Shown piece by piece: positions 55,781 to 64,000 of a stretch of 64,000 nt of DNA. The DNA comes from Niebla homalea (taxonomy: Eukaryota; Ascomycota; Lecanoromycetes; Lecanorales; Ramalinaceae), in assembly GCA_019925105.1 (NCBI GenBank), contig JAHGAU010000005.1:434001-498000 (forward strand), in the 5' to 3' direction. Position 1 is the stretch's first letter, and the number at the start of each line of letters is the position of its first letter. A model generated the notes under the pieces. It was not told the DNA's origin. It made no database searches and was given only the letters and a program-made list of their open reading frames with translations. Position numbers and translations under genes: made by a program.

Positions 55781-57434
55781 CTACTGCATGCCGTCCTTCA
55801 TGGTGGTCTCATACCTGGTGATGTATTAGCATTGCCGCTACCGATTGGAGCAGAGGACGACAGGACATACCTCTTGCCCCTAAATCCCCAGACACCCCAA
55901 TTACCACAGCTGATATCTGAAGGATCATAGTCGTTGAGATCCCATCTCAAGCTTCTGAACTTGTTCTCCCCAGGCGTCATCAGAATGTCCATCTCGCCCC
56001 CCACTTGCGCCTCCACCCACTTTCGATCTCGTTCCATATCCCACTCGGTGTATCCTGTACAAATGATGGGGACCTTGGTTTCCAGAAGCTGTGGTAAAGT
56101 GTCCGCCCACTCGTGAGAGCTAGCCGGATGGCCCAGACCCGGGTGGAAGAGGACAAAACAATCGAAATATGGATCATAAGGATAGAAGAGTCCAGCCTGA
56201 TGAAGGGTGTGGTAGTATTCAACAAATGTACTGATCTTCATTTCGTGACTGATTCGGTCTTCGACGACCGCGCCGAAGGGGTTCCCAGGGGTCCGGTCTG
56301 GCAAGGGATATTCTGAGTCTCGATTGGCCATGCTTTCGGGGCCAATGAAGATGAGGTGAAAGGCCACGCGAGGAAAGAGAAAGCTCAATTGCTGCCACAC
56401 TTCTCTGGGGAGCGAAGACTCCGCTCGAGCACCTAGTATGAAGAGTCGAACTGGTGGTGGGTTGAGCCTGATGCCTTTCATTGTTCCATCCGCACCTGTC
56501 CTCGGAGGGTGGAGATTATAACGCAATGCTACGAGTGAATGTCAATAATTTTAACGGATCTGGGAAGAGGAGATTACCCACCGCTTAAGCTACGCATCCC
56601 CTCATATGTTATGCGTCTATCCTTGCTCATGCTATACGGGCTCAATTCGTGCAGTATACTGCCTATAGTTGCGGGGTAAGTGAGTAATCGCGTTGCTTGC
56701 CGAAGCGAGCGGTCCTCGTTGATGGCTTTGTAGTCTCTCGAATAGAGATATGTGTCCCAATTGGTCAAATTGACCATTGCCTCCTCCATCTGGGGGCCGG
56801 GGTATTCGAATTCGGGAAAGAATCGCCCCGACCTCAGGTCATGATCATCCTCATTGATCTCGCGAAGTTGATCGCAGATCTCCATGTGCGACTCATAATC
56901 GTCCATCCAATGATCCTCATCGCAATAGGTTGGTAAACCGCAATCTGGACATTCGAATTTCACAAAGCGCGCAGCTTGGGTTGTGGTTTGGGGATCTTTG
57001 CGGTTCTCGGGATCTTGCGGTGAGAGGGGCATACGTGTGCGCTTATGGCTCGAGTGCGGACAGTATGCGTGGGACTTCATGAACGCTGCTCTTCGACGGA
57101 TCTCAGGAGATGGGGACTCGGAGAATGGGTGGAAGAGATTATTTGGTTGTAGAAGGACGTTTCCCGAGACCGATAGGTTAGGCGTATTTGAGAGGCCAGG
57201 AGGGGAACGGATCTCCGGTGGTTCATAACTCGGGACTTGGGCTTGAGAGCCAGTCGTGGACTGATAGCGAGCTCCCAGACGTGAAGATTGACTTCTTTTG
57301 GCAAGCGAAGATTTGACGTCTATCGCAAGCCATCGCCTTTGTCGAGGCCGTAAAGAGGTAGCACAAGGCACCTTCGATGGTTGAACCTTTCCCAGGCCTC
57401 TGAGGCATCTCTGACAAGTCCACTCGATGGACAT
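55781..57434 (-). CDS. MSS51: mitochondrial translational activator Mss51
   Basis: Three exons, 56582-57434, 55871-56528 and 55781-55814, with 53-bp and 56-bp introns, encode 514 residues. N-terminal CQRC and the later ECPDCGLPTYCDEDHW form the zinc-binding part; then INEDDHDLRSGRFFPEFEYP, NLTNWDTYLYSRDY, LTYPATIGSILHELSPYS, and after the splice ALRYNLHPPRTGADG, FILGARAESSLPREVW, HLIFIGPESMANRD, DCFVLFHPGLGHPASS and GNWGVWGFRGKRYETTMKDG. The order and motifs are those of Mss51, which in yeast activates COX1 mRNA translation and assists Cox1 assembly. The mitochondrial presequence is within the basic first 50 residues. Divergent to RSE1 with about 214 bp between starts. Confidence 0.95.
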
Positions 57435-57648
57435 CTTGTTGTGCAGGAGGATGAATTGAGGAAGTGAAGTTATCAGCGTCATCAGTGAACACGTCTTGAA
57501 ACGGTTTAGCTCCATACAACAGAATTTCCTCGACTTGTGCGGCCGTAACGAGGCAACATCTGTACACTCCCACCTTTCTACCACATTTCCTTCTCTTTTT
57601 GATTTGAGCGAAGGAGTTGGTGGGATCTCTCCTACGGTATTCGACATC
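57435..57648. promoter_or_regulatory. bidirectional promoter of MSS51 and RSE1
   Basis: 214 bp between the two divergent start codons must contain both leaders and core promoters. No TATA box is evident. Confidence 0.5.
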
Positions 57649-60600
57649 ATGGCGACCACGAGTTCCATGTTCATGTACTCACTGACCATACAACCCCCCA
57701 CTTCCATCACTCAAGCTATCTTGGGCCAATTTGCAGGGACGAAAGAGCAGCAGATTGTCTCTGCCTCTGGTTCAAGGCTTACTATACATCGCCCGGACCC
57801 CGTAAACTCGAAAATCACTCCGGTCCTCTCCTTGGATGTGTTTGGCATCATTAGAACGCTGGCGCCCTTCAGGCTGGCTGGGAGTAATAAAGGTGAGCAC
57901 ACAAGCCTTACCTCCTTAAGTCCCAGTATAGTGATTCATGAAGCATGGAGAGGCAGTCTTAGAAGATGCACCGACCATCTGTCCATCGGGAACTTGAAGC
58001 TGCCTTGAGGGGTATGGCTCGATTGGACAATGCTGAAGTTTTATCCCAGACTACGTAATAATCGGCTCTGACTCCGGACGCATCGCAATCGTTGAATATG
58101 TGCCATCTCAAAACCGATTCAACAGACTACATCTCGAGACTTTTGGGAAGTCGGGAGTCCGTAGGGTAATACCTGGTCAGTATTTAGCGGTGGACCCCAA
58201 GGGAAGGGCATGCTTGATAGCCTCGGTGGAAAAGAACAAGCTGGTCTACGTTCTCAACCGTAATGCACAAGCTGACCTTACCATCTCATCACCCTTGGAG
58301 GCGCACAAGGCCAACACTCTTGTATTCGCCATGGTCGGCTTGGATGTGGGTTACGAGAATCCCGTATTTGCTGCACTCGAAATCGACTATTCCGACATTG
58401 ATCAAGATCCTACTGGCCAAGCATATGACGAATTGGAGAAGCACCTCGTATACTATGAGCTTGATCTGGGGCTAAATCATGTTGTGCGAAAGTGGAGCGA
58501 ACCAGTAGATCGAACTGCTACAATGCTGCTGCAGGTGCCTGGAGGTGCAGATGGACCCAGTGGCGTCTTGGTCTGCGGCGTTGATAACATCACATATCGG
58601 CACACTGGTGCAGAACACTTCAGGGTCCCCATTCCAAGGCGGAGAGGAGCCACGGAGAATCCTGAGCGAAAGCGGAACATCACTGCAGGAGTCATGCATA
58701 AGATGCGCGGAGCTTTCTTTTTCCTATTGCAGAGTGAGGATGGCGATCTGTTCAAGGTGACTATTGAGATGTTTGAGGATGAAAAAGGCCACGCTACTGC
58801 ATTCATCAAAAAATTGATCATCAAGTATTTCGACACTGTTCCTCTAGCATCGAATCTTTGCATTCTCAAGAGTGGCTTCCTGTTTGTCGCCAGCGAGACA
58901 GGCAATCATCACTTCTACCAGTTTGAAAAGCTGGGCAATGACGACAATGAGATCGAGTTCGACAGCGATTCATACCCAGCAGACCCGAGAGAGAGCTACA
59001 GTCCAGCCTTCTTCACCCCGCGACCAGCTGAAAATGTAAAACTCGTTGAGAGCATAGACTCGATGAATCCGTTGATGGACAGCAAGGTCGCCAATCTCAC
59101 GGAAGATGATGCACCTCAAATTTACAGCATTTGTGGCACAGGCGCTCGCAGCACCTTTCGTACACTGAAGCATGGTTTAGAAGTCATGGATATTGTTGAA
59201 TCTCCGCTACCCGCACCTCCTACCCGTGTTTGGACTACCAAGATCACTCGGGGCGACGAGTTTGATGCGTATATCATCTTGTCATTCTCGAATGGAACAC
59301 TGGTCCTGAGTATTGGTGAGAATGTGGAAGAGGTCTCGGACACGGGTTTCCTAACCTCAGCATCAACCTTGGCGGTGCAACAGCTTGGAGAGGATGCGCT
59401 TATCCAAGTGCATCCTCGAGGCTTCAGGCATATCAGGGCCGACAAGCGGGTCAACGAATGGCCCGCACCTCAGCATCGTTCAATAGTGGCTGCTACCACC
59501 AATCAAAGGCAGATCGCCCTAGCATTGAGCTCGGGTGAGATTGCTTACTTTGAAATGGACCCTGACAACGGGTCTATTTCAGAGTACGACGAGAGGCGCG
59601 AAATGACTGGAACTGTTACCTGCCTGAGTCTTGGGGAGGTACCAGAAGGTCGTCTTAGGACTCAATTCTTGGCTGTGGGATGCGATGATTCTACCGTCCG
59701 CATTTTGAGCCTCGATCCCGATTCATGCCTTGAGAATAAGTCTGTTCAGGCTCTTACCTCAGGTCCAAGTGCCTTGAAGATCATGGCCATGGCGGATTCC
59801 AGTTCCGGTGGCTCAACGCTGTATCTCCACATAGGGCTATGGTCTGGAGTGTATTTGCGTACGGTCCTTGACGAAGTCACAGGCGAGCTGTCCGATACCA
59901 GGACACGCTTCCTAGGGCCCAAAAGGGTAGAGCTCTTCCAGGTTTCTGTCCAGGGACAGCAGTCCGTTCTAGCATTGAGCTCCCGGGCCTGGTTGGGCTA
60001 CTCGGATCCGCAGACCAAGGGGTTCAATCTAACTCCGCTGAGCTTCCCTGCGCTTGACTGGGCTTCTAACTTCAGCAGCGAGCAGTGCCCTGAAGGGGTG
60101 GTTGGTATCGAAAAACAGAGCCTGAGGTAAGTCCTCTCACTGCACTGTCTTCACGACCGTCCTTCCCTTCATGATGAGCTCATATTTTGACACCGAAACT
60201 CATGAGAGATAAAAATTCTTATATTCCAATTGTTCCTTCTGAGATACGACGAGCGTTTTGCGTTTGAGGCGTGAGTATCCATGTCGGGGAAGCTGATCTG
60301 CTATCTCTTTAGGATATTCTCGATTGAGAAGTTGGGGGACAGCCTACTTCAAGAGTCCATACCATTGACATACACTCCTCGCAAATTTGTTCGCCATCCA
60401 GACTACCCCCTCTTCTATACTATTGAATCGGATAACAACACGCTTGCGCCATCAACAAGGCAACAACTAATGAATGATACCAATCTGGTTAATGGAGAGG
60501 CAGCCATACTTCCTCCGGCGGACTTTGGGTACCCTCGAGCCCAGGGTCATTGGGCTTCCTGCATTCACATTGTCGATCCTGTCCATAGTAAGAGCTGTCT

Positions 60601-61624
60601 TGCGCAGATCGATCTGGAGGACAATGAGGCTGCGGTTAGTGTAGCAGCCATAACGTTCTCCAGTCAAGAGAATGAGACTTTCCTCGTTGTGGGCACAGGC
60701 AAGAATATTACAGTATCACCAAGAAGTTTTGATGCCGGTTTCATCTACGTTTACAGATTCCTTGAAGAGGGCAAAGAGCTAGAGTTCATCCACAAGACCA
60801 AAATCGAACAGCCGCCTCAAGCGCTGCTCGGCTTCCAAGGCCGGCTTCTGGCCGGTATCGGCACCGACATACGGATATATGACCTTGGTTTGAAGCAAAT
60901 TTTGCGGAAATGTCAAGCGCAGGTAACCCCGAACCTCGTCGTTGGGCTGCAAACCCAGGGAAGTCGGATCATTGTCAGTGACGTGCAAGAGAGCGTTGTT
61001 TACGTTGTCTACAAGTATCAGGAGAATCGCTTGATCCCCTTTGTGGACGATAGCGTCCCCCGCTGGACGTCGAGCACGACAATGGTAGACTACGAGACGG
61101 TAGCGGGTGGCGACAAGTTTGGCAATATCTGGCTACTCCGATGTCCCCAGAAGACGTCGGAAGAGGCCGATGAAGACGGGTCAGGGGCACATCTGATGCA
61201 TGAACGACAGTACCTCCAGGGTACACCAAATCGACTGGCATTGATGTGCCACCACTATGCGCAAGACATCCCAACCAGCATACAAAAGACCCAGCTTGTA
61301 GCTGGTGGGCGAGATATCCTTGTCTGGACGGGAATACAGGGCACAATTGGTATATTCATACCTTTCGTGGGGCGGGAAGACGTGGATTTCTTCCAATCGT
61401 TAGAGCAACATCTGAGAAGTGAAGACGCCCCGATAGCGGGCAGAGACCACCTGATCTACAGAAGCTATTACGTACCTGTCAAGGGCGTAATCGATGGGGA
61501 TCTGTGCGAGCGGTATGCCTTGTTGCCAAACGACAAGAAGCAAATGATTGCTGCGGAGCTCGACAGGAGCGTGAGAGAGATCGAGAGAAAGATATCCGAC
61601 ATGCGGACACGAGTGGCATACTGA
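57649..61624 (+). CDS. RSE1: splicing factor 3b subunit 3 (Rse1/SF3B3)
   Basis: Three exons, 57649-57892, 58050-60126 and 60313-61624 (introns 157 and 186 bp), encode 1210 residues, the usual size. It begins [20 protein letters not shown], continues [19 protein letters not shown] and, after the first splice, [36 protein letters not shown]; later [23 protein letters not shown] and [20 protein letters not shown] blocks and the C-terminal [14 protein letters not shown] and [20 protein letters not shown]. This is the three-beta-propeller MMS1/CPSF-A fold of SF3B3, which joins SF3B1 in the U2 snRNP at the branch site. All regions are intact. A GT-AG alternative inside the 186-bp intron is not needed because the 60126/60313 join restores LRIFSIEKL. 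Confidence 0.97.
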
Positions 61625-62275
61625 AGAGAGATGTGTCAGGTGAGCTATTCAGGACAGCTTCGACGAATGGATCGATCGGTGAGCAGTGAGGCGAGCTTTG
61701 AAAGGTCAAGTCAATTGAAGGTGATTTTTGCAAGAATACCTCCGATATGATGCAAATACAGGTCATACCCTGAGCAGGGCCTCCCGATGCTTCTCACAAT
61801 TGCGCTACTCGCTTGCCTCCCGACTGGAAGTCTCTTGCCTTGCTCGATCCTTTGCCCTCTCATCATTTGATCTTGAGCTGGATGCAGCTGCCAATTCAGG
61901 TTGGGAGTTGTATGAGACGAGATCGATTGCGGACGGTATTTGAGTATGGCCGCGCCCAGAAGGCATCTCTCCTTCAATGCATGGTACTCGTCATAATTCA
62001 CCAGTCTCGACAGGCTCAAATCTGAATAGATCTTGTTTGCGGCATGAATATGCCACTACTATTATGGTATTGATGTTGAGCATGTGACGTAATTGGAGCT
62101 ACCCCTCAAAAGCCTCTTGACCTACTCTCCTACTCTCCTACTCTCCTACTTTCAAATTCAGACCTCCCTCACATCAATATCTTATGGAGTCTCTTGCTAA
62201 ATTGTCCGATCAGAGTATTTTTGATTGAGTCTATGCATTCATCGTGGCAATTTGGTGTTCATACCGTACGCCACA
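61625..62275. other. intergenic, promoter of nitrilase gene
   Basis: Contains a short tandem repeat, about 3.5 copies of CCTACTCT at 62121-62150, 125 bp before the nitrilase start. No gene seen. Confidence 0.5.
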
Positions 62276-63616
62276 ATGCCTAAGAAGCTTACATTTGCAG
62301 TCGTTCAGTCTCACACCAGGTCAGATGTAGAAGCTACCCTTGATTCCCTTGCGTTCATTGTTCGTAAAGCCGCGAGATCTGGGGCGCATCTTTTCCTCTT
62401 TCCAGAAGCCTATCTAGGGGGCTATCCACGCACCTGCAGCTTTGGCTCAGCCGTGGGAGCTCGCACTGATGAAGGGCGTGAACAATTCTTACAGTATTTT
62501 CATTCGGCAGTTGATTTAGGAGATACCCCATCAGGAGGAGGGGACCAATGGGTAGACAGGAAACTCGAGGTTAAAAAAGGTAGTGAGCAAAGAGGCGATG
62601 GGACTAGGGAAAGGCTCGAAGCAGTCGCGCGGGAGACTCACTTGTTTCTGGTCGTGGGACTTGTCGAGAGGGCCGGTGGATCGCTCTACTGCGCTGCCGT
62701 CTACATCTGCCCTAGACTTGGATGCATTGGAAAGAGACGCAAAGTCATGCCAACGAGTACTGAAAGGCTGATCTGGGCTCAAGGCTCGACCTCCACCCTG
62801 CGAGCGGTTACCACTACTATCAATGGAGTCAATCTAACTCTAGCTTCTGCCATCTGCTGGGAAAATTACATGCCTTTGCTGCGATTTTCCCTATACAGTC
62901 AGAATGTCAATCTCTACCTTGCTCCCACTGCAGATGCCAGGGACACGTGGCTTCCACTGATGCGGACTATCGCTTTGGAAGGAAGATGCTTTGTTTTGAG
63001 CGCCAATCAATGCGTGAGGAGGAAGAATCTCCCGCCATGGATCAGAGGCCAGACCTCCAATGGCAAAAATGATGCATTGAAGGACGACGCAGAGCCTGGC
63101 AAGAAGTCAAGGCGGAGGTCAGTCGTCACCAAAACTGAAGATAATCATGAGATCACTTGGCCTTCAGCGAATCTGCCACATTCTTCTTCCTCCGCACCAC
63201 AGAGCGGCCTGGACAAATCTGTTTCACACTTGCACTTCAGTCAGATACCGGCCAACGATGAGGGGACAGGAGGTGTTGAGAACGCAGTATCCACAGAGGC
63301 ACCCAAGAGTCATCTGCTCGCCCTCCCTGCATCTGCTGATGGTGTTCAAAACGGGCAACTGCACGATCTCACTTCTAGCCCCGTTGAGGACCAGGACGAG
63401 GAGTTCGTCTGCCGCGGTGGCTCCTGTATCATAGCTCCCAATGGCACAGTACTCGCAGGTCCAGTCTGGGAGACTGAAGACGAGATCCTTACCGCTACGG
63501 TTGATTTGGAGGACTGCGAGCGAGGGAGGCTCGATCTTGATGTCGCAGGAAGCTACGGCAGGATGGACAGCTTCGAACTGAGAGTTAAGGGTCTCGACCT
63601 GAGCCCGCCACCTTGA
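62276..63616 (+). CDS. nitrilase-superfamily amidohydrolase with a long insertion
   Basis: Single exon, 446 residues. The catalytic triad is complete: Glu44 in [12 protein letters not shown], Lys156 in [15 protein letters not shown] and Cys194 in [17 protein letters not shown] after the Lys motif and the CWEN(Y/M)MPL motif place it in the true nitrilase branch (nitrile to acid plus ammonia), like plant and fungal nitrilases. Two departures: an insertion between residues 82 and 115, and a polar, low-complexity block of about 120 residues (roughly 255-375) between [13 protein letters not shown] and [14 protein letters not shown], which are adjacent in ordinary nitrilases. The block has no stops and no splice pair that would remove it cleanly that I could find. 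Start at ATG 62276; upstream frame lacks ATG. Confidence 0.88.
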   Translation: MPKKLTFAVVQSHTRSDVEATLDSLAFIVRKAARSGAHLFLFPEAYLGGYPRTCSFGSAVGARTDEGREQFLQYFHSAVDLGDTPSGGGDQWVDRKLEVKKGSEQRGDGTRERLEAVARETHLFLVVGLVERAGGSLYCAAVYICPRLGCIGKRRKVMPTSTERLIWAQGSTSTLRAVTTTINGVNLTLASAICWENYMPLLRFSLYSQNVNLYLAPTADARDTWLPLMRTIALEGRCFVLSANQCVRRKNLPPWIRGQTSNGKNDALKDDAEPGKKSRRRSVVTKTEDNHEITWPSANLPHSSSSAPQSGLDKSVSHLHFSQIPANDEGTGGVENAVSTEAPKSHLLALPASADGVQNGQLHDLTSSPVEDQDEEFVCRGGSCIIAPNGTVLAGPVWETEDEILTATVDLEDCERGRLDLDVAGSYGRMDSFELRVKGLDLSPPP

Positions 63617-63773
63617 TTGCCAGAAGATACCTTTGCACAAATCCGAAGCGTTTCTATGCAATCCTAATTTTCTGTATCCAAACACTCCACACAGGCTGTC
63701 AAATGTGCCTGGCCTCTCACCAATGCCGGTTGCCAACATTCAACTACGCACGATCTCCAGGTCAAAACATTGA

Positions 63774-64000
63774 TCATCTCGTCACGGACACACTATTCGT
63801 CGACGCACCGCCCAGTCCGGCTAACGAGGGCCCTTGCGTCCCCCTCACCGTCTTCGCAATATACCCTCTCGAAATCAACCTCTTCTCTTCCGAATGCTCA
63901 TAAACCCTGAGATTACTCTCCCGAAAATCGAATAACGGAAACATAAAGTACAGCTGCGTGGTCGCATCATCAATCATGCCGTACGTCATCTCACCTGTGT
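63774..64000 (-). CDS. possible 3' end of a gene entering from the right edge
   Basis: An open frame from the edge to a TGA at 63774 reads MTYGMIDDATTQLYFMFPLF, DFRESNLRVYEH and ISRGYIAKTVRGTQGPSL. The start of the piece looks like real protein (mixed, amphipathic), but it is short and I recognise no family. A donor-like GTGAGG near 63846 might end the exon earlier. Confidence 0.3.
   Translation of the reverse strand, partial: TGEMTYGMIDDATTQLYFMFPLFDFRESNLRVYEHSEEKRLISRGYIAKTVRGTQGPSLAGLGGASTNSVSVTR

Noticed and set aside
60236..60275. Possible micro-exon inside the second RSE1 intron (YDERFAFEA)
   Set aside because: The direct join 60126/60313 already restores the conserved LRIFSIEKL, leaving no room for extra residues.

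Overview
This is a gene-bearing stretch of nuclear DNA from a filamentous ascomycete, most likely Pezizomycotina. The genes are short, with spliceosomal introns of mostly 50-100 bp (GTRAGT or related donors, CTNA branch sites). Several products are typical of these fungi: HET-domain proteins, a GH55 glucanase, a Zn2Cys6 protein, the translational activator Mss51 and a QDE-1/SAD-1-type RNA-dependent RNA polymerase. I cannot place it more finely without a search. Splice junctions are my own reading; each proposed intron keeps frame and restores recognisable family sequence where a family is known.

Left block (1-8.4 kb), ordinary genes: the 5' part of a large DUF8004-like protein running off the left edge, a fold-type I PLP aminotransferase, a secreted GH55 exo-beta-1,3-glucanase and a RING-finger protein.

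Middle block (9.7-39 kb), accessory and decaying: a broken membrane-anchored surface protein, a complete HET protein, a DUF2293 protein, three relics of one gene family (UPF1-like SF1 helicase plus CCHC zinc knuckles), two predicted small secreted proteins, two tiny membrane-protein genes between dispersed repeats, the 3' end of a fungal membrane-protein gene, a fast-evolving repeat-containing protein, a second complete HET protein, a HET gene collapsed to its two ends, and a frameshifted HD-domain (cyanamide hydratase-like) gene. Tandem and dispersed repeats are common here. All premature stops I can place inside recognisable protein sequence in three of these relics are TAG, as CAG-to-TAG changes would give; RIP is one explanation.

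Right block (39.7-64 kb), dense and mostly conserved: an eight-exon RNA-dependent RNA polymerase, a 17 x 16 bp minisatellite just upstream of a five-exon AMP-dependent ligase, a Cys-rich conserved protein, a GFA/CENP-V-fold protein, LSM7, a Zn2Cys6 protein, a type II membrane GT8 glycosyltransferase, a divergent MSS51/RSE1 pair and a nitrilase with a long insertion. LSM7 and RSE1 act in splicing and MSS51 in mitochondrial COX1 expression; otherwise the block is not an obvious pathway cluster.

The most unusual signal is in the middle block. Several loci keep both gene ends (and for the helicase family also the promoter repeats, TATA box and 3' flank) but have lost the middle, next to HET genes and about 13 kb from the RNAi polymerase.
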